Assembly (NCBI GenBank): GCA_039964455.1
Contig: JBDVXK010000014.1
Span: forward strand, 1 to 64,000
DNA from: CALJFL01 sp039964455
Lineage (GTDB): Bacteria > Pseudomonadota > Gammaproteobacteria > Pseudomonadales > Halieaceae
Direction: 5' to 3'
DNA length: 64,000 bases
Shown here piece by piece: positions 44,499-52,602 of this stretch. The position numbers and the translations under genes are program-made. The notes below the pieces were generated by a model. That model had not been told where the DNA came from and did no database searches. It saw only the letters and a list, made by a program, of their open reading frames with translations. How positions within the stretch are numbered: the first letter of the stretch is position 1; every line of letters begins with the position of its first letter.

Positions 44499-44819
44499 GT
44501 GTCGTTAAAAGATCCGGATATCAACCAGCGCATCTGGCAAGTTGTGGCACTGATTCCCAAGGGCAAGGTCGCCACCTACGGGGAGGTCGCGCGCCAGGCA
44601 GGTATGCCCGGTGCAGCGCGGCGGGTGGGCCGCTCCCTGAAGGATCTACCGGAGGGAAGTCGCATTCCCTGGCACCGGGTTATCAATGCCCAGGGACGCA
44701 TCTCTCTTCCTCCGGGCTCGGCGTCGCAGTATACCCAAAGAGAACGACTGGAGGCAGAGGGCGTGGTGTTTCGGGCGAATAAAACCGTGGATCTTGGGCG
44801 GTTTGGGTGGCTCGCCTAG
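44499..44819 (+). CDS. Alkyltransferase-like protein (ATL) for O6-alkylguanine recognition
   Basis: ATL proteins resemble the DNA-binding half of O6-methylguanine-DNA methyltransferase but cannot transfer alkyl groups; they flip alkylated guanines and recruit nucleotide excision repair. The diagnostic change is seen: PWHRV at residues 57-61 where an active enzyme has PCHRV. The helix-turn-helix with arginine finger (VARQAGMPGAARRVGRSL) is intact. The 106-residue length fits the E. coli YbaZ class. The start is GTG. Its stop shares a CTAG with the convergent ampG stop. Confidence 0.92.
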   Translation: MSLKDPDINQRIWQVVALIPKGKVATYGEVARQAGMPGAARRVGRSLKDLPEGSRIPWHRVINAQGRISLPPGSASQYTQRERLEAEGVVFRANKTVDLGRFGWLA

Positions 44820-46120
44820 TCGGTTTGCGAATTCTGCTCCGGCATTTCACCATTGCGCCAGGGTGCAACCCAGATCAGTAAAATCATCCCCGGTATGGCC
44901 AGTACCGCGCAGAGCAGGAAAAAATTCACCCAGCCTGTTTGCTCGACAATAATCCCGGTGCTGGCATTCGCAAACGTGCGGGGCAGCGATGCCAAGGCCG
45001 TAAACAAGGCAAATTGCGTTGCCGCAAAAACCTTACTGGTTTCCCGAGCGATAAACGCGGTAAATGCGGCAGTCCCCATGCCCACACCCAGGTATTCAAA
45101 ACTGATCACTGCCGCCAACAGCCAAACGACATCACCTGCACTCGCCAACACCGCAAAGCCCAGAATACTCAACAATTGCACCACGCCGAACAACCAGAGC
45201 GAGCGATTAATCCCAAGGCGAATCATCACTATGCCGCCCAGTAATCCACCGATTATCGCGGGCCATAAAGCCGCATGTTTAGCGACCAAGCCGATCTGTG
45301 TTTTGGTAAACCCCATATCCAAATAGAACGGTGTGGCTAATGCGGTCGCCATGTTGTCGCCAATTTTATAAAGAAACATAAAACCCAGAACCAACAGCAG
45401 GCCACGCCATCCCTTACGCTGTAAATACTCGGCAAATGGAGCAACCACGGCAGCACGCAGCCCCATAACAGGTGGCAACTCCGTCTCTGGTTCCTTGATG
45501 ACCAGCGTCAGAATAATACCCACCGCCATAAACGCACCGGTTATCCAGAACACCGTCGACCAGGGCAAAATATCGGCAAGTATCAGCGCCAGAGAGCCTG
45601 GCACCAGGCTAGAAATTCGATAAGCCTGCACATGGACAGAGTTTCCCAGACCGAGCTCAGCATCGGGCAAAATCTCACGCCGATAGGCGTCCAGCACTAT
45701 ATCCTGGCTGGCACTGAAAAAAGCTACAGCCACGGCGACCCATGCGATCAACCAGGTTGATTGCGCAGGCTGATAGGCGCCCATCAAGCCAATCGAAACA
45801 AGCAGGGCAATCTGACAGAGAATCATCCATCCCCTGCGCCGCCCCAGAAAAGGCGGCACCCAACGGTCCATCAAAGGTGCCCATAGAAACTTCCAGGTGT
45901 ACGGTATTCCCACTAAAGCAAAGAGCCCTATCTCTGCCAGTGACACGCCTTCGTCACGCAACCAGGCTGGGACCAGTTGCAGTAACACATACAAAGGCAT
46001 GCCGGATGCAAAGCCGGTGAAGACACAAATCAGGATGCGGCGGTTGAAAACCGACTGCCGCCAGTTGCTTTGAGCACTATCCAAGAATCGACGCTCTGTA
46101 TTCGGCCAAAAACCGCTCAC
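44816..46120 (-). CDS. ampG: AmpG-like MFS permease (muropeptide transporter family)
   Basis: AmpG imports anhydro-muropeptides for cell-wall recycling and beta-lactamase induction. The protein has about 12 membrane segments and AmpG-family blocks such as FTGFASGMPLYVL, PYTWKFLWAPLMDR and FFSASQDIVLDAYRREIL. At 434 residues it lacks the long C-terminal part of Pseudomonas AmpG. The ATG at 46120 overlaps the upstream sulfotransferase gene by 44 bp; a TTG near 46084 is an alternative start. It is the last gene of the run that begins at about 51.5 kb. Confidence 0.87.
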   Translation of the reverse strand: MSGFWPNTERRFLDSAQSNWRQSVFNRRILICVFTGFASGMPLYVLLQLVPAWLRDEGVSLAEIGLFALVGIPYTWKFLWAPLMDRWVPPFLGRRRGWMILCQIALLVSIGLMGAYQPAQSTWLIAWVAVAVAFFSASQDIVLDAYRREILPDAELGLGNSVHVQAYRISSLVPGSLALILADILPWSTVFWITGAFMAVGIILTLVIKEPETELPPVMGLRAAVVAPFAEYLQRKGWRGLLLVLGFMFLYKIGDNMATALATPFYLDMGFTKTQIGLVAKHAALWPAIIGGLLGGIVMIRLGINRSLWLFGVVQLLSILGFAVLASAGDVVWLLAAVISFEYLGVGMGTAAFTAFIARETSKVFAATQFALFTALASLPRTFANASTGIIVEQTGWVNFFLLCAVLAIPGMILLIWVAPWRNGEMPEQNSQTD

Positions 46121-46859
46121 GAAATTCCGTGTTGCGGCTACCGCGCTGCACCCGCGTCGCGACCTTGCCCTGGTCGATATTCGCCTCCTCTACGCCCAGG
46201 TACGCCGCCAGAGCTTGCGCGCCTGCGAGAGGGTTATCGGCGAAGTCTTCATACACTATTCGGTAGGGCGTAATGCCAAAGACCGCACAGAAAGACCTCA
46301 TCGCCACATAGCGTTGAGATAGCATTTGCACCTGTAACCGGATGCGGTCAAAGTCGTAGATTGGATCAGGATTGAGCCCGGCAGCCTGATCACTGCGCCA
46401 CTGCTTGCTTTGTCCTGCGAAGTACATCGAAATCGCCTGGGCGACAACATCACGACGCTCTATCAGTACCCAGCGCACATCAGGATAACAGTGGGGAATG
46501 ACGCGAGCACGCATAAGCATCAGGGCCTGATCGACCGATGCTTTCATACCAAATATTTTGTCACCCTTGGCGTGTTCACGCTGCACTCTTTGCAGGTATG
46601 CAGGGAACGATTTGTCGCCATATTTGCGCATCATTTCGGTGACATACTTGTAATTCAAGGGCTCTCCGAACCCACCAAAAAATGGAGAGGCCCGCATATA
46701 CTCCGAGATTAACGAAGAGCCGGAGCGGTTGCTGAACAACATAATACATACGGGTTCGGCATAAGGTGCTGTGTCGGCCGGCAATGCGAACGGCTCGCAG
46801 AAATCGCGCAACTTTTCCTCATGTGGCCCCATCTGCTCGAGCAGGAATTTCACACTCAT
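46077..46859 (-). CDS. Stf0-type sulfotransferase
   Basis: A cytoplasmic PAPS-dependent sulfotransferase of the Stf0 group (trehalose 2-sulfotransferase in mycobacteria). The 5'-phosphosulfate loop is LFSNRSGSSLISEYM (41-55) and the 3'-phosphate motif is IERRDVVAQAISMYF (133-147), both typical. The YEDF segment late in the protein also matches the family. The acceptor is unknown; the neighbouring glycosyltransferase suggests a sugar. 260 residues. It lies 73 bp after another sulfotransferase gene and overlaps ampG. Confidence 0.88.
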   Translation of the reverse strand: MSVKFLLEQMGPHEEKLRDFCEPFALPADTAPYAEPVCIMLFSNRSGSSLISEYMRASPFFGGFGEPLNYKYVTEMMRKYGDKSFPAYLQRVQREHAKGDKIFGMKASVDQALMLMRARVIPHCYPDVRWVLIERRDVVAQAISMYFAGQSKQWRSDQAAGLNPDPIYDFDRIRLQVQMLSQRYVAMRSFCAVFGITPYRIVYEDFADNPLAGAQALAAYLGVEEANIDQGKVATRVQRGSRNTEFRERFLAEYRASILG

Positions 46860-46932
46860 GTCTCAGGACTATCCATGTCGCCTATGCAGTGCGCATACAC
46901 GGAGCAACTGCAGATATTCTTCACTTTTGCAA

Positions 46933-48039
46933 TCAACTCCATGAAAGAAGCGCTTCCAGCTGTTTTTCGTTCAGGCTGGGCCATAACTTCCGCTCCGCCA
47001 ACATCAGAAAAGCTGAGTGCGCGAATAGTTGCTTCATCTCAGCGGTTTTTTCTCGTGCCAATTGCTTCACTAAACCCTGTAGGTATTTCGCCAGCACCTC
47101 ATCATCCACGCTATAGGGTTCCAAATCGTGTGCATCAGGAATAGTTTGCTGAAACAAAGACTTCCCCTGCAGAAATTTATCAGACAGTCGTTTATTCGAG
47201 GCCTCCCAAGAATCCTTATAACGCGAATAAAGCCCCGCATGCACGTACCTGGAGTTCTTTATTGGTTCTTCCGGCAGTAGTTTTATCAAACGACGCACAA
47301 CATCATCATTTATGGCTTTGTCATAGCCGATCTTATTAAGGCACTGCTTGGCATACAACTGGTTTGGGCCAAGACTGGCGTTGCTTTCCAGCGACCCTGC
47401 TTTCAACCTTGGTGCATCAATAGCGTCACAAAAATCAGCGACGATATCTTCCTCCCGCCACTGAGCAGGTTCGTAAGGTCGCACAATAATGTTCTCCTCT
47501 CCGAAGAAATCCCCCCAGATACTCAGCAAGTCGACATAGTGATGTTGAAAAATCTGGTGGGTTTCATAGAACTGATAAGGACCATCCGCCCATTGCCTGG
47601 CCCCTTTAACATCCTGGTTGAAGAAAGAACTGTAAAGCTGATCCTGCCTTCGCAGGTAAGATACAATTTTTACAGTATAACCGGCTAGGTGTTCGCCTAT
47701 ATCTGCCAGCATGGGCCGTAGCTGGCGAGACTGACCAAAAAATAATTCCGAGCTGATAACGACCGACTCAAGCGCCTTACCGTGCCCAGCAATTTCATCG
47801 GCAAGCTTGTTCCAGGCCTGGCCACGGGGGAAGTCGCCATACCAGAAATCAGGCATATGATTCCCTTGATGCTTTTCTATCAAATCACAAACCAATACGT
47901 GATGAGCATCACCATGGCGCGGTGCCGAAGGGTAGAGCACTCCACTCTTTGCAAGTTTTTTGGCCTTACGGACAAGAAGAGCCTGCAGGGTCGACGTTGC
48001 GGTTTTAGGAGCGCCAATATGAATATAAATAGTGGTCAA
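46933..48039 (-). CDS. Sulfotransferase-family protein (divergent)
   Basis: The N-terminal P-loop IHIGAPKTATSTLQALL (residues 6-22) is the form seen in many bacterial sulfotransferase-like proteins near polysaccharide genes. A second conserved piece, VKIVSYLRRQDQLYSSFFNQ (about 143-162), contains the Arg/Ser of the 3'-phosphate site. The rest is helical and I cannot assign an acceptor. At 368 residues it is larger than Stf0. It lies 54 bp downstream of the two-domain glycosyltransferase gene. Confidence 0.82.
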   Translation of the reverse strand: MTTIYIHIGAPKTATSTLQALLVRKAKKLAKSGVLYPSAPRHGDAHHVLVCDLIEKHQGNHMPDFWYGDFPRGQAWNKLADEIAGHGKALESVVISSELFFGQSRQLRPMLADIGEHLAGYTVKIVSYLRRQDQLYSSFFNQDVKGARQWADGPYQFYETHQIFQHHYVDLLSIWGDFFGEENIIVRPYEPAQWREEDIVADFCDAIDAPRLKAGSLESNASLGPNQLYAKQCLNKIGYDKAINDDVVRRLIKLLPEEPIKNSRYVHAGLYSRYKDSWEASNKRLSDKFLQGKSLFQQTIPDAHDLEPYSVDDEVLAKYLQGLVKQLAREKTAEMKQLFAHSAFLMLAERKLWPSLNEKQLEALLSWS

Positions 48040-48092
48040 GGTCGGTCTAGCGCAATGTTACATTGAAGAGATGTGATAGCAGGGCTGCCACC

Positions 48093-50285
48093 TCAGCGAA
48101 CAATGTCATGCATAGGGCGGCGCGAGAGACGGCGTTTAATCGCCTGTTGCAGACGAAACGGCACCAGTGATACTGCCTTGGCAACTACTGGCTGTCTGGA
48201 AATTTGCCAGATTTTCCCCAAGATCTTTTCGCGCGTTGTCAGTTGTGGAACACCTACGTGATAATTACCTGCCAGAGATTGAAGAGAAAGCGCAGTTAGA
48301 GCGCCCCGCTTTGTACCTACTATTTCTAGATATCCGCTGGAGTAGAAGTCCATGCGCGCCGACTCGGTTGGATCCAGCGCTTCAAGGCGAGTAGTTGGCA
48401 ATACACCGTCACTGATAATTTGCGACCAGAATTCGCACCAGGCATCGAGGCTGCTATTCCAGGGTTGCACCACACTAAGTGGCCGCTGTGCGACCCGCTC
48501 CACGAAGGCACCAAGGTCGGGAACAACAACTGGCAACCCAAGATGCAAAGCGGCACTCAGGGTATAGCTGTAGGTTTCAGGCCAAAGCGCCGGATACCAC
48601 ACAACGTCAGGAGAGATGCCATCAATCAGTTCGTATATATCACTCTGCGCATATGGTCCGTGCGTTATAACCTGCTCTGCCAGGCCTCGATAAGCATAAC
48701 CGAGCAAATGAAACTCAATCCCGGAATCTGACATGGCTTGAGCCACAGATTCCAATACATCGGCGCCTTTTTCGCGACTGATAGCGCCCACCACCAGTAC
48801 CTTTAGCGGACCATCTCCTTTATACCGCCAGGTAGGGGTGGGATAGGGCTTGGATAGTTCATAATCGGGGTGCCAGGCTATAACGCCTTCATCAATGTCG
48901 AAAAACCGTCGAAAACGTGTTGCAGTGTCGTGCGAGGGAAAGATTACCCGGCTTGAGCTTTCTACAAGCAACCGTTGATTCTCGCGCCACGATGCCCCGG
49001 TTACCCCTTCAGGTAAGGGGTAGTGTTCAGCGCAGCGTTCATCGAAGTCACCTGCTGACTCAACCACATAACGGGCATGCTCGTCTGTCAGTGTCGGGTT
49101 ACCGTTAATAAGATAGTAATCATGTATGGTTAAATCATGCTCGCAACCCAGCGCCTCCGCCAACACCCATAGCCGCGGATGAAGACCCATTGTGTGATGG
49201 AAATGCACATGCCCAACGCCAAGATCAGCTAACAAACGAACAAGCTTGTCGTACTCGCGATCAACGTTGAAAAACAGACCATCCTGAAGACGCGAGCCAC
49301 GATCGAAAACACTCAGCGTAACGCTCTCTCCGTCTTCATAAGGTGTTATTTGCAGGAAGAGCGCGTCTTCCTGATACAACGTCGCCAATTCATTTACATG
49401 CTGCTGCGCCCCGCCACCCAGTTTGTGGCTAACAAACAGGACCTTGGCCTTATCTTGTGCTGCAAAAAGCGACAGCAGCGCGCGACTGCGCAAAGTCTTG
49501 GCCGGGTCGCTGGCAATATACGTCTGTATGGACGCATGGTAATCAGGATAACGTTCATCGAGAATTTCCATGGCGCGTGCTATACGCGGATTCTGCTCCT
49601 CGGCAAAACTCACCCCGCCCTTATGGTAAACAAAACAATTCAGCAAGTGTCTGTTTTGCCAACCTCCTTTCTCTGCCCGCTGGCACCAGTCGTTTTCTTC
49701 TCCATAGCCTCGACCAAAGGTTTCCTCGTCGAGAAAGCCCACTTCATCCAGGCAATCACGACGAATATACATGCAGTAACCCACTGTAGTGGGCACTGAT
49801 ACCACTTCCTCAGTATCGGCAAAACCGGCAAAAGCGCGATCCAATTCTTCTACAGAGAGATCGAACAGCAGCTCATTGTCCTTGCAGAGGTTGGGGAAAG
49901 AACAAATTGTGGCATTGTTGGAAAACGGGCTCAGGCTACCGGTTTTACCGTGCTTATAGATGGCATTGCGCAGACGGGTAAGCCAGTCGTTAGCGACCAC
50001 GACATCGCTATTAAGGAGTAACACATCACGTGTGAGGTCATGCTGCAGCCCCCGGTTTGCGGTAGCTGTGAAGCCCAGGTTTTCGGTATTCTCCAGCAGC
50101 ACCATTTCGGGGTTAACAGAGGCTTGCTCGCGAAGATATTCGCCTATATCCGGCTCTGGCGAGGCATCATTGATCACCACCAGACGGGCCCAGGAAGAAT
50201 CAATTGTGGCTAGAGCTGACTCCAGGCATTGCTTTGTGTCATTCAGGCCCAGGTACACCGGGATAACAACGTCAACTTTTCTCAT
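48093..50285 (-). CDS. Two-domain glycosyltransferase (GT2 + GT4-like)
   Basis: Residues 1-235 form a GT-A family 2 domain: DVVIPVYLGLND (5-16), the nucleotide-sugar metal motif as NSD (92-94) and a catalytic GEENDWCQRA (195-204). Residues 280-640 form a GT-B, family 4-like domain: KVLFVSHKLGGGAQQHV (281-297), TIHDYYLING (386-395), VVGAISREKGADVL (498-511) and PETYSYTLSAALHLGLP (569-585). The C-terminal 45 residues are basic and amphipathic, suggesting membrane association. Such fused enzymes build or decorate surface glycans. The start overlaps the upstream sulfotransferase stop (TGATG). Confidence 0.9.
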   Translation of the reverse strand: MRKVDVVIPVYLGLNDTKQCLESALATIDSSWARLVVINDASPEPDIGEYLREQASVNPEMVLLENTENLGFTATANRGLQHDLTRDVLLLNSDVVVANDWLTRLRNAIYKHGKTGSLSPFSNNATICSFPNLCKDNELLFDLSVEELDRAFAGFADTEEVVSVPTTVGYCMYIRRDCLDEVGFLDEETFGRGYGEENDWCQRAEKGGWQNRHLLNCFVYHKGGVSFAEEQNPRIARAMEILDERYPDYHASIQTYIASDPAKTLRSRALLSLFAAQDKAKVLFVSHKLGGGAQQHVNELATLYQEDALFLQITPYEDGESVTLSVFDRGSRLQDGLFFNVDREYDKLVRLLADLGVGHVHFHHTMGLHPRLWVLAEALGCEHDLTIHDYYLINGNPTLTDEHARYVVESAGDFDERCAEHYPLPEGVTGASWRENQRLLVESSSRVIFPSHDTATRFRRFFDIDEGVIAWHPDYELSKPYPTPTWRYKGDGPLKVLVVGAISREKGADVLESVAQAMSDSGIEFHLLGYAYRGLAEQVITHGPYAQSDIYELIDGISPDVVWYPALWPETYSYTLSAALHLGLPVVVPDLGAFVERVAQRPLSVVQPWNSSLDAWCEFWSQIISDGVLPTTRLEALDPTESARMDFYSSGYLEIVGTKRGALTALSLQSLAGNYHVGVPQLTTREKILGKIWQISRQPVVAKAVSLVPFRLQQAIKRRLSRRPMHDIVR

Positions 50286-51469
50286 CAGGACAACAGCCGC
50301 CTGGCTACCAAGCCCACGCCGGGTATATTACGAATCCGATCCAGTTGCGCTTCACGTTCGGCAATTTGTGCATCGCGCTCATTAATCACCTTCAGCGCGT
50401 GGGAGTGCTCTTCGCCAAGCGCGCTGAGGCGGCGATCGAACTCTGCTATCTGCTCATCACGCTCTGCAATTGTCGACATAGCCAACTCAAGTTCGGCGCC
50501 CGCCCGGGCGAGTCGCTGATCCAGCTCGGCAATCTGCTGATCGCGTTCAGCTATCGTTGCCAGTGCCTCTTTATGCTCGCCCGATAAGGCATCAATATCC
50601 AAGTCACGCTGATCTAGGGTAGCGAGAGCTTCTGCATGCACTTCCCCCAGCTCAGTAAGCTCAGCGCCACGCCCGGTAAATGCGGCAGCCAATTCGGCAA
50701 GGCACTTGTCCAGCGGATAATCATGGTCGAGTAATTCGCCGAACTGCCGCAAGTCGTCGGCAGATGCAATAGGCCGACTGAGAACGTCATTATCGCCCTT
50801 ATCTTTATGATGGCGAAGCTCAGCGCGAACGCCCGAAGTCTGCTCAGCGTCACTAGTTTCTTCAGGTAAAGCCAAGCCCAACGAAGCCATTACCGCCGCG
50901 GGGTTTTCCAATAAGGAATCGAAGGTTACCCGGATCGCACTGTCCGGCAAGCTCTTTTCCAGCGCACGCTGATACAGTTCCACCAACCTGAGCCCATAAG
51001 ATACGGGAAAGCCATCTCGTTTATGCAGGGATAATGCGACCTCAATAGGTGATCGGCTGATAGAGACCACCTGAATCTCTTTACCGGCACCAGACAGGAC
51101 ATCCAGCCAAAAAGGCAGTGTTAAACAGAACCGAGGGTCCTTAACCGCCACGAGCTCCCCACCAAAGCCACGCTTCAGAATGCGCTCCGCCTTCCGGCGC
51201 TGAGAATCGAAAAGCGGCGCAGACCAGTCTGTATCATCACTGTATTCAAGCGAATACCAAAATGAGCCAATCGTTGACAGCAAGCTGTCATTGAGCGTAA
51301 CAACTTCGCTGTCTTCCCAAAAACCCTCATCATTGACGCCCTGAATAGCGTCAAGTAAATCCTCACCAAAATGCACCCCACAACGACTGAGCGCGGCGCA
51401 AAGAGCAGAGGTGCCGGATCGATGCATCCCTGCTACAAGAAATACTTTACTGCGACCCGCTGCAGTCAT
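50285..51469 (-). CDS. Sulfotransferase-family protein with a C-terminal heptad-repeat coiled coil
   Basis: Residues 12-260 of the longest frame resemble a P-loop sulfotransferase: FLVAGMHRSGTSALCAAL (15-32) binds the phosphosulfate, and VVSISRSPIEVALSLHKRDG (139-158) carries the Arg/Ser pair. Residues 270-385 are a coiled coil of repeats around the core ATIAERDQQIAELD; unit starts at 285, 306, 334 and 362 are 21, 28 and 28 residues apart, whole multiples of seven. I prefer the ATG at 51469 over the GTG at 51484. It is the first gene of the run leading to ampG and is coupled to the glycosyltransferase. Confidence 0.84.
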   Translation of the reverse strand: MTAAGRSKVFLVAGMHRSGTSALCAALSRCGVHFGEDLLDAIQGVNDEGFWEDSEVVTLNDSLLSTIGSFWYSLEYSDDTDWSAPLFDSQRRKAERILKRGFGGELVAVKDPRFCLTLPFWLDVLSGAGKEIQVVSISRSPIEVALSLHKRDGFPVSYGLRLVELYQRALEKSLPDSAIRVTFDSLLENPAAVMASLGLALPEETSDAEQTSGVRAELRHHKDKGDNDVLSRPIASADDLRQFGELLDHDYPLDKCLAELAAAFTGRGAELTELGEVHAEALATLDQRDLDIDALSGEHKEALATIAERDQQIAELDQRLARAGAELELAMSTIAERDEQIAEFDRRLSALGEEHSHALKVINERDAQIAEREAQLDRIRNIPGVGLVARRLLS

Positions 51470-51620
51470 GGGTAAGGATTCCACAAATGTTCTATCAGAA
51501 TAAGCAGGCGTAATAACGCATTACTAGCAATTTTCAAGCAAGTATACAGGCAACAGTGCTAGTTGACTCGATAAGACCGCCTGCCTCAGTAGCACTGAGC
51601 CCTACCAGTTATAAACATCT

Positions 51621-52529
51621 CTACTCTGATTTATACGGGGCCAGAAGTTCGTCCAGAGCCGCATCGTCCACAACAGCGTCTCCGGTCATACGAAAACCAG
51701 CGTAAAAGTCCTTGGTGGATAACTCGACAAACTCTTTGCGCAGACTCGCAACAATGACATCCTTAACGTCTTCGTAGGCCTTATAGTGCTCTGGCCGCAC
51801 ATCATCTAAGCGAATGATGTGAAAGCCGAACTGACTTTCCACTAACCCTGAGTAATCACCAACGTTTTCGATCTCAAATGCGCCACCGGTGAAGTGGGGT
51901 GAAACCTCCGGCTCTCCAAGCCGAAACCAACGGTCGAAGCGTCCACCTTTTGCCTTGCTTCCGGGGTCCTCTGAGTGAACTGCCACCAGTTCCTCGAAAT
52001 TGGCCCCTCGTTGTAACTCCGCAAGAATGGACTCAGCTTCTGGGCGACGTTCATCACGAGAACAAGCGGGTGCCCCACACATGATAAGAATGTGCGAGAC
52101 TATGCGCTCTTCTGCAACGAACGCGTACTTTTTTTTCTCAGTTTGATAGCGCTCCTGGGCAAGCGGTTCGAAATCAGGCATCTCTAAAGAATCCACAAAT
52201 TGCTTGGTGACAAACCTGGTATCCATATTCCTGATTGAATAAATATGACGCCAGTAGGCCTCCGAGGCAGACGCCGGATCGATGTTTTCCACCTGCGCAG
52301 CAACCTTCTTGTTCGCAATCGCCTGACTTAACAACTCAACTCGGTCGCCAGGGTCATTCGCAGCGGCATTCTTCATTTCTGGAGTCCACTTGTCTATCAG
52401 AAAAGCAAGCTCCTCTAAAGACATTCCAATACTACCATCCTCGATTACATTTTCAGCCAAGGTTGGAGTAGCACCGGTGAAAAGGCACGCAACGGTGATA
52501 CATAGCATGCGATTAAACACTTTTAACAC
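51621..52529 (-). CDS. Periplasmic parvulin-type peptidyl-prolyl isomerase
   Basis: The protein has a Sec signal peptide (cleavage after TLA, about residue 25), a helical N-terminal chaperone-like part (about 26-135) and a parvulin domain (about 141-243) with IVSHILI, SEDPGSKAKGGRFDRWFRLGE and FGFHIIRLDDVRP, all classic. Two cysteines in the first loop (Cys151, Cys156) are unusual and may form a disulfide. The layout resembles SurA/PpiD-like foldases, but it is shorter. The GTG start at 52529 has GAGG 7 nt upstream. It lies between the sulfotransferase run and the 563-residue secreted protein, and may fold a secreted client. Confidence 0.88.
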   Translation of the reverse strand: MLKVFNRMLCITVACLFTGATPTLAENVIEDGSIGMSLEELAFLIDKWTPEMKNAAANDPGDRVELLSQAIANKKVAAQVENIDPASASEAYWRHIYSIRNMDTRFVTKQFVDSLEMPDFEPLAQERYQTEKKKYAFVAEERIVSHILIMCGAPACSRDERRPEAESILAELQRGANFEELVAVHSEDPGSKAKGGRFDRWFRLGEPEVSPHFTGGAFEIENVGDYSGLVESQFGFHIIRLDDVRPEHYKAYEDVKDVIVASLRKEFVELSTKDFYAGFRMTGDAVVDDAALDELLAPYKSE

Positions 52530-52552
52530 GTGAAGACCTCACTATTTGAGCC

Positions 52553-52582
52553 AAAAAAAAACCGACGCCCAAGGGCGTCGGC
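52553..52582 (-). terminator. Rho-independent terminator of the 563-residue secreted protein gene
   Basis: On the minus strand CCGACGCCC (52574-52582) pairs with GGGCGTCGG (52562-52570) over a short TTG loop and is followed by nine T residues (52553-52561). Confidence 0.94.
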
Positions 52583-52602
52583 CTTAAGTCACATCCAACT
52601 TC

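Noticed and set aside
51485..51620. Promoter for the sulfotransferase run and a 15-bp dyad (GTAAT-N5-ATTAC)
   Set aside because: A TATACT and the dyad can be seen, but no good -35 is placed correctly, so I do not annotate a promoter or an operator here.
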